From Phlyctochytrium arcticum (Eukaryota > Chytridiomycota > Chytridiomycetes > Chytridiales > Chytridiaceae), in assembly GCA_025602905.1 (NCBI GenBank), contig JAHLKI010000001.1:992001-1056000 (forward strand): a stretch of 64,000 nucleotides of DNA, given 5' to 3'. The stretch's first letter is position 1. Every line of letters starts with the position of its first letter. The notes under the pieces are model-generated. The model ran no database searches and was not told where the DNA came from. It worked only from the letters and a program-made list of their open reading frames with translations. Both the position numbers and the translations under genes were made by a program. Shown here piece after piece: positions 9,029 through 20,282 of the stretch.

Positions 9029-12000
9029 ATGCAGTCTCCCGATAACCCGCACCACGGAAGGTCGTTTGCTAGTCAAACTCTTGTCGCTAACAGGTAATGC
9101 TCTGATTCCATTTTCCGCAACTTTTTTTTGAATAAGAATGCTAATCCGATGCATCCCAGGGTCAACCGTCGACCGTCTCTTCTAGTTTCGTCAGACAACC
9201 CGTACAGCAACGAACAAATGGCTTCCGGGGCATATTATCTCGAATCGCTGCGTGACGGGAGCGACAAAATCTCGACAGATCCATCGCTGAACCGAAAATC
9301 TCCTGGTGGGGTTCAAACCGGTGGTATACAGCCAGGAACCTTTCGTCGAGCGAGAGCCGAAACCTTTTCATTTTTTCCGTCTAAATTATTACCCGAAGCA
9401 GCGGCAAATCCTATAGCGACTCCTCCTGTTCCAACCCTTTCTTCATTGCGGTCGCGATCCGGATCGCTTTCGCTGCCTCGCTCAGGCATTTCGAATGCTT
9501 TTGGACCGTCCCTTTTTGCGACGTCTTGGCAAAGCGCAAACTCTGCCGCCAATACTATTTCTGAGCGAGACTACGTCAACAGTGCAACTGTGGAGGACGA
9601 AACAAACGCTGTAGCTCGAACATTAGACTATCTCGGATTAGATGATCCCGTGTCGGACTCTGGCCGTCACTTTCCGACACAGAGCAGCTATGGACAATCT
9701 TTGCCGAGACCATCCGGCCCCTCTGGCCAGTCCGCCTATAGCAATGCCGGCATAAACCGTGCCCGTTCTTATTCTGTTGCAGTCGGTGAAAATTTGGCCA
9801 TCTCCATCCCCGACCCAACATCATACCGTCCGCGCGCATCATCTATTGCCTTTTTAGAAAGTACTACGGAGCCTGACCTCCAGGCCCTGCGTCGTAGTAT
9901 CGCGCGAGGAGAGATTCAGCTGGAATTGTCCAGCCCAGATTCGGATCATCGCGGGGATGGTGACCGTTTATCAGCAATGGGCCGAGTAAGTCCAAAAGAC
10001 TACATGATGTATGGCATTGACCGCAGCGACTCCCCCACGCGCCTGTTCCATGACCATCCCCACCAGCACCAACTAGCTACTCGATCGCTTTGGATTGGAA
10101 ATATTGACCCTACTCTATCCCCATCAGATCTGTTGACTCTCTTTTCACCATTTGGACCGATTGAATCACTCAGAATCCTTCCCGACAAGGAGTGTGCATT
10201 TGTCAACTATGTCCGGGTCGAAGATGCGATGCGAGCGCGCGATGAGATGCAAGGTGGACGGGTGGGCAATTCTATCGTGCGAATTGGGTTTGGCAAAGCT
10301 GAAGCAATCAATGACACGCAAGGAATGCAGCCCACTAAATCGCTTTGGATCGGCAATATCCCACCGTCAACGGACCCTGCCGAGTTGGAAGCTCTCTTTG
10401 CCACGTTTGGACCGATTGAATCTGCTCGTGTATTGACTCATAAGAACTGCGGATTTGTCAACTTTTTCCGATTGGAGGATGCTATGGAGGCCCGTAAAGG
10501 GATGAATGGCAAGGAAATTGGCGAATCTGTTGTCAAAATTGGCTTTGCCAAAGTACCCGCCAAGGGCGGTGAAACTGCTATTTTCCAGCTAGGTGGGGAA
10601 GTTTTGAATCATTCAGTGCATCCCATGCATGACCGGGAACCAACCCCTTTTATGGCCTTGGGGGGAGGAGCAAGTGCATTTGCCTCGGCTGCTGGCCTGA
10701 CTCCTTCACCCAAAACCTATTCGCCGATGAAGACATCCGCGCCGGCAGTTACTCCTCGTGAACTGGGTGGTGGATCCCTACAGTCCCTGCACAACGTAGG
10801 CCTGGATGAAGGGCAACTGAAGAAGTCTGCTCAGGCATCCGGCAATGCCACTACCCCAGTTCAGGCACTCCAGACCGGACCGACCGCTTCGGGGGATGCA
10901 TTTTCGGACCAGTCGAGTCCTGGGTCAGCGACCGTACCTCCGCTTCGGAAAGATAGCGTGATTTCCGAATTCGCAGAGAATCGATGGAATGACGTGACTC
11001 AGTCAGATATATATGCTAGTGCTATTCCACCTGTGCCAGAGCCCAAGCCGAACCGTCAGGTTGATCAGAGCCGGTTGCGAGAAATGCGCAAGCGGTTGGA
11101 AACCCATGCTACCATGAAAGATGTCGATGCCGTCTTCAACGAGGTACTCGATGAGACTGTTGATCTTTGCACAGGTAGGCCTCTGCAACGTTATTCCTCA
11201 TCATCTTGATTTGCTGACATGATGTGCTGTTTTCAGATTATATCGGCAACGTTGTATTGCAGAAAATTATTGAGAAGAGCACGGATCAGCACCGTCTGAT
11301 GCTCGTTGAACGCGTAGCTCCTCACATGGCCGCTATTGGCATCCACAAGAATGGGACCTGGGTCGTTCAAAAGATGATTGATTACGCCAAAACGTCGGCT
11401 CAAATCCAGCTCATTGTTGCTGCGCTAAAACCTTTTACGCCTCCCCTTCTGTTGGACCAGTTTGGAAACTATGTTGTTCAATGCTGCTTGCGACTGGGCA
11501 CTCACCGGAACCAGTTTGTCTTTGATGCGATGAATGCAAAATGTGTCGAAGTTGGATCAGGTCGCTTTGGCGCGCGGGCCATGCGAGCCTGCCTGGAATC
11601 ACAGTATACAACCAAGCGACAACAGAAATTTGTCGCCGAAGCCATTGTTCAGAATGCGATTCAATTGGCCACTAACCAGAATGGCGCCATTCTGATAACT
11701 TGGTTGCTGGATACGAGCAGTTTGCCGGGACGGTACCAGGCTTTGGCGCCCAAGCTGGCCCCTCACGTACCGACGCTGTGCACGCACAAGCTCGCTAGCG
11801 CAACGATTATGAAACTGGTCAATCAGCGGGTGGAATTGGAAGCTCGCGATCAGCTTATTATGGAGATTTTCTTTCGGGATGAAGCATCGCTGCAAACCAT
11901 CTTGACCGATCACGTACATGGAGTATCTGTTGTGCAGAAAATCCTGGCGTCAGCGTGTATTTCTCCCGAGGAAAAAGTCCGCTTGGCCGATCGCATTCGG

Positions 12001-12741
12001 ACCGTTTTGGCCCGTATGCCTGAAGTTCGCGACAATCAGTTGGGGTACAAGCGTCTTTTGGACGAGTTGAGCGTCATCCGAACCAACTTGAACGTTCAGG
12101 GTGGCGGACCTAATAGTTTGGATCTGTCAATGACATTGGGGGTTAACGGGTTACATGACCCGGCCCAAGATATTGTGAGTCCGTTGGTTGCGCAGCCTCC
12201 CATTCCGTATCAGGGCGCGGCAGGTACCATCTCTCCCTTGGTTCCTCACCCCATGTACCAAATGGGCGAATCATCCAAGCAATCTCAACAACAGCAACAG
12301 CAACAAGCTCAACCACAACAACATGGCTGGTACAGTCCCACAGCTGCCCAACTCCCCACACCCCCCAGCCACTCCCCCCAATCCCATCAATCCGGCAACA
12401 ACATGTACATGTCTCCTAACCCCGGCCCTTACCCCGTAGCCATGGCTCAGGGTGGCTTTAGCATCCCCCATAGCCCTTACGGAGCCATGCCCGTGGGATA
12501 CTACCCACCTCCCCTTCCACGAGGCTCGTACCCGCCTAGTCCCCAACACCCGTCGCTGCACCAGCAACAGTTTCAACACCAAATGGCATCCCCAATTCGA
12601 CAAATGAATCCATTTGACCCGTACCATTCCCATCCCCAACAACAGCACCAATACCAACAACAACGATCGGCCCACCCTTCATCCCCACAAACCCCACACT
12701 CCACGCAAACCCCACACTCCGCGCCCTCAGCTGCCCGCTAA
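9029..12741 (+). CDS. RRM–RRM–Pumilio (PUF) RNA-binding protein
   Basis: Three coding exons, 9029-9093, 9160-11174 and 11237-12741, give 1194 residues; both introns (66 and 62 bp) keep frame. Two RRMs lie at about residues 330-401 and 415-487, both opening with SLWIGNI and having FVNY/FVNF RNP1-like strands. A PUF repeat array starts near residue 694 (YIGNVVLQKIIE, FGNYVVQCCLR). The C-terminus is Gln/Pro/His-rich. This order resembles the yeast Jsn1/Puf2 group, post-transcriptional regulators that bind mRNA 3' UTRs. ATG 9029 is the first in-frame Met after an in-frame stop at 8918-8920. The frame between that stop and the ATG also looks protein-like, so an extra upstream exon is possible. Confidence 0.88.
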
Positions 12742-14642
12742 CAGAAATACCACCACTATTATTCCCGTTAAATTCTCAAAAATGCATACCATCCGTATTA
12801 CCCAGGCACCCCATCATCAACGAAAGTCAGTAATGCATATACTATCATCTCAAAAAAATATTCACGCAAGAGAAAAAAACACACTATTCACTTTTGGATT
12901 TGAATCAACACTGAGAGCAGAGACAAATAATCCATCGCATCACTGGGGTTCACATCAACACTTCTTTTTTTTCTTTTGCAAAACATCATTATTCTTATAT
13001 TCTTTTAAACCAGAAAATTTTCCACCCCCCATTTAGTCCTAGTTTTGTTTTTTTTTGGCTTTGATCTGAACGGGGGTTCTAATTTTTTTTATTTTTTTTG
13101 CAACGCACCTTATATGGTTTATTCTTAACATGATTATCTATCTTTACTTTTTCTTTTGGCATTCGTTCTAGTTGTTTGTGTTATACTGACTTGTGTATGT
13201 GCGCTGAGCTGACCACCTTGAGTGGCACGCAAAAAATCTATGTATTTACCACCTTTGTGACGAGTCGGGAGAACTCCCAGTCAATGTGCAGGATTCCACT
13301 CAAGATGAAACTGGCATCTAGTTCTTGCCTATTTCTCAAGTTGTATTTTTCCTAAAACCTGATACTGAAAAAAGATTTGAGTCTGAAACGAAGTCGAGGA
13401 TGATCAGCCCGACTTGCAGGACGAATGCCTTTCAAGGAGAAAAAAACATCAGAATCCCGTATGTCCGTTCGGCAGTCGACGGTCCGGAGCCTCCGCCGTG
13501 CTATTTCTCTCGTCTTTTTTTTTAATTGTTCTCATACGGTATAACGCCAATGACCTCACAAACGGCCCTATATCTTTTTGAGGGTGTGGGGAAAAAGAAC
13601 CTCCGACTGAATCATTGGAAGTTCAAATACAGTATGACAAATACTTCTAAAAAACGTGAGGAGTCTGCTTGGCGAGTTGTACCGACGAGTTGTACCAGCA
13701 AGTTGCATACTTTTGGAATATCGAAAAACTTGCATCATTTTGTTGTTCAAGCGTTGGTAATGTTCTATTTTGTTTGATACCACGAAATGTTCGCCAAGAT
13801 GAACTACCAAAACAAAAATAGAAAATACGGCGGACATAGACGGGCCGAGATGGAGGTCATACCTTGCGCACTTCATCTTCGAGGAGGAGAAATTTGTTCT
13901 TTCGTATGCGGGAAACCAGAGGCGTAGAGCAAGCCATTAGATCCACAGATCCCAAAGTCATGGCACTCGGTTGGAGACCTCTTGGGGACGTTGTGAATAA
14001 TGTGTCCCTTCATGTCGCGGGCTGGGGCTCGGGGAGGCTCGGATGGGGGATGACTTCTGGAGTTTCCCGGAGCGTAGATATATGCCGTGTCCTTCGACCC
14101 CAACCACTTCAAGACTAGGAATCCATGTTTGCAGCTTCTTTCCACAACCTCCGGGACAATTACAATTTTTTTGTTGCCTAGTATCTCGGCAAGACCACCA
14201 CTTTCGGCGTGTCATTTGTTTTATTTTTTCGTGAAATATCTGTAACTTCATAGGTCAAATCTTATACATGCCCAAATCATGAGGATCGGCTGGAAATGTT
14301 GTTAAAAACATCACCCATCTTCAATTTTGTGAGACTCGTAGGGATGACATCTTGAGCTTCCCGGAGCGGCAATTGAACCGTCCGTCGAGCCTGAACACCC
14401 CAAGGCTACTAAAAATTGTTTTGTACCTTTTCTTTGCACAACCTTCGGCACATTCGCATGACTTTTTGTCCGCATCCCGGGAGGTCCGCCACGTTCTGCA
14501 TGTTATTTTTGCATGACATGTCTACTGCAGTACAACGGGAATGTTCAACCTGGGTGGGAATTTTTCCAGCCTCTGGTGAGTTCGCGAGGAAAGTCCAGTT
14601 TTGCCTTTGCCTTTGCAAAGGTTGCTGAGGACGTCCAAATGT
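12742..14642. other. Long spacer with T-rich tracts and a degenerate repeat
   Basis: No credible gene is seen. The first 400 bases are the AT-rich 3' flank of the PUF gene with poly-T runs. A diverged duplicated block lies further right and is listed separately. Confidence 0.5.
14044..14530. repeat. Diverged tandem block, period about 297 bp
   Basis: The segment starting GGGATGACTTCTGGAG near 14046 is matched, with many substitutions and small gaps, by the segment starting GGGATGACATCTTGAG near 14340. Both continue through TTCCCGGAGCG, a cytosine-rich part and a CACAACCT block. No coding frame is shared. Confidence 0.5.
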
Positions 14643-14650
14643 TATAAAAG
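14643..14650 (+). promoter_or_regulatory. TATA box of the I9-type inhibitor gene
   Basis: TATAAAAG lies 112 bp before the ATG at 14762, a usual distance when the 5' UTR is short. It is followed by pyrimidine-rich leader sequence. Confidence 0.65.
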
Positions 14651-14761
14651 GACGGGCATCGGCGACCTCCCTTGCATATCACCATCTCGCAACCTCTTCA
14701 CTAGTAGCATCTGCACCTTCTCAACCTTCCATCACACCTCATCTCCCCTGCCCCTTCCATC

Positions 14762-15448
14762 ATGCTTTTTGCCAAAAGAGTCACCGTCTTCTCTGCCCTA
14801 GTTGGCCTTGCCGCCTCGGCTCCTGTTCTTCCCACAGCGGACGTTTCCGGCACTGATGCCGTTCGCATCCCAGAACTCCAAGATTTCAAGATCGACGTCA
14901 ACTCTGGCACCTTACTCCAGACCCCCACCGTCTCTTACGCTGCCCCCATCGCCATCAGCCGTCGCAACAACGAAATGTACATCCCTGAAGTTCAGAAGTA
15001 CATCATCACCTTCAGTAAGGACCTTTCCGCTACCGAGGCTGCCACCATCGAGTCTCAGATCAACGCCCGCGGCAAGCTCGTCGACCGTCTCTCCCTCATC
15101 AACGGCGCTGTTGTCCGATGGAACATGAACGAGATCGATGCTCTCAAGAACCTGGCTGGCGTCGCTACCGTCGAGAAGGACAGCGAAGTATCCACCAAGT
15201 CTCGCCGCGACAACGAAATGTACATCCCTGAAGTTCAGAAGTACATCATCACCTTCAGTAAGAACCTTTCCGCTACCGAGGCTGCTACCATCGAGTCTCA
15301 GATCAACGCCCGCGGCAAGTTTGTCAACCGTCTCTCCCTCATCAACGGCGCTGTTGTCCGATGGAACATGAACGAAATCGATGCCGTCAAGAACATGGCC
15401 GGTGTTGCTACCGTTGAGAAGGATACCGAAGTCACTATCAAGAACTAA
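14762..15448 (+). CDS. Secreted tandem I9-type peptidase inhibitor/propeptide protein
   Basis: A single exon of 228 residues. A signal peptide (about 1-19, LVGLAASA) precedes a short spacer. Then two nearly identical 81-residue units follow, each starting after Ser-Arg-Arg and containing YIPEVQKYIITFSK and a central LSLINGAVVRWNMNEID. The fold pattern, an initial beta strand YIITF and a final GVATVEKD, matches inhibitor I9 domains (subtilisin propeptides and yeast Pbi2-like inhibitors). No protease domain follows, so it most likely acts as a free inhibitor of subtilisin-like proteases. The Arg-Arg before each unit is a plausible Kex2 site that could release two separate inhibitors (inference). 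The start gives a clean signal peptide. Confidence 0.8.
   Translation: MLFAKRVTVFSALVGLAASAPVLPTADVSGTDAVRIPELQDFKIDVNSGTLLQTPTVSYAAPIAISRRNNEMYIPEVQKYIITFSKDLSATEAATIESQINARGKLVDRLSLINGAVVRWNMNEIDALKNLAGVATVEKDSEVSTKSRRDNEMYIPEVQKYIITFSKNLSATEAATIESQINARGKFVNRLSLINGAVVRWNMNEIDAVKNMAGVATVEKDTEVTIKN
14960..15445 (+). repeat. Direct coding duplication, 2 × 243 bp
   Basis: Units 14960-15202 and 15203-15445 are offset by exactly 243 bp (81 codons) and differ at only a few sites per 100 bases. This indicates a recent in-frame internal duplication of the I9 domain. Confidence 0.85.
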
Positions 15449-17045
15449 TTACTGTTATTCATTCCCTCATCCCCTTTGATCTACCAAATAGAATTAGAAT
15501 TTTTATTTTACTCGCACACTTTAGCAATTATGCATTCTTATATATAATACACTTTATAACTTTAACAATGCGACCTTTTGCATCATTGCGTATGTTCTTT
15601 TCTGGCTATTTTGATTCTTACTGGGACTTTGACGGGACATGTTCCGTTTGTCCCAACAAAAAAACCAACCAAGGAATAAAGCATCAATACTCTCATGCCT
15701 CCCTCTGTACCTATCTTTCCACCAGATCGCTGTCCAAAAAGTAAGAACTGCATACCTGTCGAGGTGGTAGTATGTATGTCCTGCTTTGCCACCAATGAAA
15801 GTGACTTTTCGGTTATTCCCACCACCGTAAGAGTTGTTTTGTGTAACGGTATGTCTTCCATAGTATTCCATATAAATAAGCTGCTCCAGGAGGTAGACCG
15901 GCTCCAAAGACTTGTTGCAAGTTGGTTGACTCCAACACACACTTTCTTCATATCAAAAACAAGGTGGGCCTTTTTGCGCGTTGTGCCTAAAGCCTCTTAC
16001 GAAGCTGTCCTAATCTGCATCATCTATCCATATAATGTAGCTACGGTTTTTTATACGGTGAGTCTCTAGTTTGCCTTAAAAATCATCCTTTTCTTACCAT
16101 CCCATACGTCGCTTCCGTCTTTCTGGCAGATTTCAACTCGCGTTCCCACGCATATTCTTCCCTGGATACCACTTCCTTGCTGTACTCAGAATGACAGTCC
16201 AGTAATTTCATTTCATATGCAGAGTCAGGGCAGATCTGTCCGTGCTGCGCTTGCTCCCTTCGTACATTTCATCCATATTTGAGACTTTTTTTTACATTTC
16301 ATCCTTTTACGATGCTTTTTTACTATTTCATTTTACTAAATCTTTACAGGGTTGGGGATCACAACAGTTTAGCCTGAACCTCTGAGCCCAGTGCTCTGCA
16401 TGCAGGTGCTCTGAGCCTCCAGCTGAGCCCTTGCCCCGTCAGATACGCGGTCCGGAAACTGTGCCTGAGCCTTGGAAAACTGTGCCTCACCATCGAACCG
16501 GGAGGGGGGGGGTACAGGAGCCAGGTATTTACGGTATGGTGTCGGGTAAGCCCGGGTCCGTGCACATCACACCTCCGGTAAATTCCGACAGAGGACATAC
16601 CCCACTCTTCTTCCTCCTTTGTAGATCGTAGATCACCCGAAACGGGCATCTACCTGCCCGAATTTGGATTGTATGAGGCACGCGAGGGGGGTCTGGACTC
16701 TTGCCACTGGATAATCTGGGATACGTAATAGGAACAAGGATACCAATGTTCAAGATATAATGATTGACATGGGTGAGTGTATGTTGTTAAGCGTTTATTA
16801 CTGGGAGAACAGAAGATGACGGATGGAGGATGAGTTCATGCACAGGTGAGAAAGAATTGTAATGGCTTATGGGACTATCATCCTGTTCATCCCCATAGGG
16901 TTCCAAATCATAACTGGTGAAAACACATGATAGGCAAGACAAGATACGGATGAGAGAAAGTGTCATCAAGAGAGAGTATATTACAAAAAGAAGGGGGTAT
17001 AACATTCGGCAGGGGGAATATGTAAAAAAAAGAAGAAATTGTCTT
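15449..17045. other. Spacer between the inhibitor gene and the bHLH gene
   Basis: This has AT-rich flanks and a G-run near 16502-16511. Only short overlapping frames occur and I see no gene or RNA. Both neighbouring genes end here (tail to tail). Confidence 0.5.
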
Positions 17046-18506
17046 TTAACAAAGTAAATTATCCACTCTCATAGGACTAACATCTCCTTCCTCCTCTCCT
17101 CTCCGGTCCATTTCATTCCATCGATCCCGTTCAGCAGTATCCCCACTCCACCGGTTATTCCGTTCGCCGTCCCCGCTCCATCGGTTATTCCGGGGGGTCC
17201 ATTCGCGGTCCCGGGTGGTGGTGCTGCGGCTGCTGCCAAGGTAATAGCTGGGCGGGGAGAGCATGGTATTGGATGAGGAAGAGACGGAGGAGGAGTCGGT
17301 GGAGGGTTTGCGGTAGGGGTGGGAGCGGTGGATGTGTTGGGGGATGGGGATGGAGTGGTAGGTTTGTGGGGGGGAGTGGTGGCGGTAGGGAGTTGGGGGG
17401 TTGTGGGGGGGAGGAGGGTGGGTGTTATGGTGGTTGTGAGGGTGACTTTGGTGGGTTTGGTGAGGGTAGGAGTGGGGGTAAGTGGGAGGTGGGGGTGCAT
17501 GTTGTTGTTGTGGATGGTGGCTGCTGTGGTGCTGGTGCTGGTGCTGGTGCGGGGGTGGTGGTGGTGGTTGATGATGAGGATGATGATGATGATGATGGGA
17601 TGGTGCTGGTGCTGGAGGTGGAGGTGGTGGGACGTGACTCAATGAAGAAGAGCCGGGCAGAGATGAATAGCCATGTATATCCTGCGGCTGCTGCTGATGA
17701 TGATGATGCTGTTGCGGGTGAGAGTGAGAGTGAGAGTGAGGGTGAGGGTACGTGTGCGGGTGAGAGAGTTGGTGGGGAGCGGGCGGAAACAGCATATCCA
17801 AATCCAACGAATCCAAGTCGAGATCAAACTGCATATACGACGGATTATGCGGTATAGGCGCTCTCACGGCCGACCCCGGTCGCGTCTCCAAGTAACTACT
17901 ACCACCCCCACCACCACCCCGAGCGCGATCCCGCTCCGCAACCAGTTTATGCACGACTTTACGGAGATAGTAGATATAGTCGATGGTGTGTTCGAGGACG
18001 TTGAGTTTATGGAGGTTGGGTTGCATGGCGCAGGTGGGAACGAGGGAGCGGAGGAGGGCGACCTTGTCTTTGATTTTCTCGCGGCGGCGTTTTTCGACGG
18101 CAGAGTGGGCTACGCGACGGAGGGTTGAGGTGGGTTGGTTTGTGGTGCTTGCGCTGGTTTGGGGGGATGGGCCGCCGTCTCGGTGGTCGTTGTCTTCATC
18201 GTCGTTGGGGTTGATTGGGGGGGTAGAGGGGTTGACGTTGACGCGAGGCGGGCGACGACGTTGGCGCGTCGTGATGGTTGTTGGCGTTGGCGTGGTGGAT
18301 GACTGTTGTTGATGCGGAGACATGGCCCGTTGCTGCTGTCCCATCTGTTGCTGATGATGATGATGATACTCTTCTCTTGATCCAAAGGACATTGAGCTTT
18401 CTCCTCCTCCTCTCGAACCACCACCGCGACCACCACCACCGCGAGTACTGCTAGTACTCTCCCGTCGATTCAACGCCGTGCTTGGCTCGCCCATCCGCAT
18501 CTCCAT
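17046..18506 (-). CDS. bHLH transcription factor with low-complexity tail
   Basis: A single exon of 486 residues. The N-terminus is rich in Arg, Gly, Gln and His. A bHLH domain covers about residues 131-190: basic region AHSAVEKRRREKI, helix 1, loop, and helix 2 LNVLEHTIDYIYYL. His134, Glu138 and Arg142 match the class B pattern that binds CACGTG E-boxes in other bHLH proteins. The rest is His-, Pro- and Ser-rich with long His/Gln runs. No leucine zipper is clear after helix 2. It probably acts as a nuclear dimer; its target genes cannot be read from the sequence. A TATATATATA run at 18667-18676 is upstream on the same strand. Confidence 0.85.
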   Translation of the reverse strand: MEMRMGEPSTALNRRESTSSTRGGGGRGGGSRGGGESSMSFGSREEYHHHHQQQMGQQQRAMSPHQQQSSTTPTPTTITTRQRRRPPRVNVNPSTPPINPNDDEDNDHRDGGPSPQTSASTTNQPTSTLRRVAHSAVEKRRREKIKDKVALLRSLVPTCAMQPNLHKLNVLEHTIDYIYYLRKVVHKLVAERDRARGGGGGGSSYLETRPGSAVRAPIPHNPSYMQFDLDLDSLDLDMLFPPAPHQLSHPHTYPHPHSHSHSHPQQHHHHQQQPQDIHGYSSLPGSSSLSHVPPPPPPAPAPSHHHHHHPHHQPPPPPPHQHQHQHHSSHHPQQQHAPPPPTYPHSYPHQTHQSHPHNHHNTHPPPPHNPPTPYRHHSPPQTYHSIPIPQHIHRSHPYRKPSTDSSSVSSSSNTMLSPPSYYLGSSRSTTTRDREWTPRNNRWSGDGERNNRWSGDTAERDRWNEMDRRGEEEGDVSPMRVDNLLC

Positions 18507-20282
18507 ATTGCCGCTTGCTCCGTGTTGATCGTCGTTTGACGTTTGCTGTGATGATGATGATGATGGTTGATGATGATGCTGCCAGATGTTCTATCTTATT
18601 ATTTTTTTTCCCACCACAATCTCTGATGACAGTGGAAGCAGCCGTCCCAAATGCGATCGTCGTCGGTATATATATACTCGGATTACCCACCCAGGGTGTT
18701 GTTATTGTTGTTGTTCTGATCCCGTTTTTTAGGGGTCACGCTGCTGCGCACCCACCTTCCTAGTTTCCTGCTTTCCCGTCTTGGCCCGAGTCTCCGAGAA
18801 ACGACAGTGTAAACAACGAATACGGCGCAACCGTGGTTTTTACAAGTCCAGGGTTTTTTGCCAGCGGGTTTCTTGCAGGCAACAAGTGTAAAATCAATCT
18901 GCTTATAAAATTTAAGAACTGGTTTCGTTCAGGGATCTGCTGCACAGCCAAGCAAACACACACACACACACACAAACCTTGCTGATCCTTTGAGTCGTAA
19001 ATATTTTATGTCGCGGCGTTGTTTTACTCGAGTAAATCTCGAAAGCAGATCCTGATGTTGTGAAAGTTTGTTCTTAGTTTCTCCGGCGCGCGGGACGACT
19101 GAAGGTGTGCGTCTGCCCACGGTGGTGTATGGGTGAAATCAATCTGGATTTTGGGACAATCTGCGAGGGTTTTTTTGGCGCGGGCGAGGGCGAGGCAAGG
19201 GACTTTTGATGAGACCTGAACGAAGAAGGATCTATTTAGGACAAAAAAGGCTCCTTCTCTCCTCCGCCGTCCACGACCACCCATCCCACACATTCTTTCC
19301 CAGATTATTTCTCCCGACCCCGACGCCCATGAAAAGGACACCGCCGGAACACACCGGCTGTTCGATATTTCTGGCCCTGGTTATTGACAATACTTTGTGG
19401 GTATTCATTCATTCATGCGTGTTTATTCATTCACTTCCAGCCAGCGCAGGCACTCTCTCACAATCCTCCAGCATTTTTCAACTTCATCCCCCTACCGGGG
19501 CCTACCCCCACTCATTCACAGAGTCCACAGATTGGATGCGATGATCCCACACTTCCCGGCAGCAAAAACGAGACGTCTCATGCCCTCCCGGAATCCGCCG
19601 GCAAGACGCCCCCGTGACAGGCAGCCACAAGGCAAGGTGTCCCTCGTATTCTTTTTGCGCTCGCGTGACATTGTGCGATTCCAGCGCCGTCCTCTCCCTT
19701 TGCACATCCGCCCGTCCCCAGCAGCAGCCGCCCGCCACAACATTTTCCTCACAGAGATCACACGCACGCGCTTGTGTTTCCCGGTTACGAGAACATCACG
19801 TGCTCTCATTCCCTCCCGGCCCGTTCCGCTCCTCGCTCTCTTCCCCTCCCCCGGCCCGCTCCGGCACGCGTCGCGTCCGTGTGTTGCAACCTGCCAATCC
19901 CATCCACGGCGAGCCACGGCTGCCAGTGCCCACGGACGGACGGCGGTCAGGACGGCGGTGAGCACGCCAGGCGCACGCGTTAAACTTGCTCGATCGAGCG
20001 AGTCGGGAGGCTACGGCATGTGCAAAAAGGAAGGGGCCGGGCAACTATAACTTTGAAGGGACGGCGGTCAGTGTGTTATCATATTTAGGGGTCGTTCCCA
20101 GAAGGTCGTTCTGAAAAAGGCTACCGGTATTCTATCATCACGAAATCCCTGATGGAAATCTCGACCAATAAAAACCCTGAGCGAAGAAAGGTCCGCGGAA
20201 GAAGGAAAAGAATAATCCCAATAACTTTCTCAATCATTAATCATCTAAAGACAACACACACAAAAATCCCTGATACACAAAA
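18507..20282. other. Long non-coding spacer, 5' of the bHLH gene
   Basis: It contains bHLH promoter sequence on the right-to-left strand, a short CA repeat, and a GC-rich part near 19550-20000. Open frames occur on several frames at once, as expected from GC-rich non-coding DNA. No gene is supported. Confidence 0.45.
18957..18975. repeat. (CA)9 microsatellite
   Basis: A pure CA dinucleotide run in the bHLH upstream spacer. Confidence 0.85.

Noticed and set aside
17273..17857. 194-residue Gly/Val-rich plus-strand frame
   Set aside because: It is the reverse complement of the His/Pro-rich bHLH tail; low complexity makes several frames open.
19397..20050. 217-residue plus-strand frame in GC-rich DNA
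   Set aside because: Open frames occur on both strands here, the composition is Arg/Pro/Ser-rich and no homology is recognised; it looks like non-coding GC-rich spacer.
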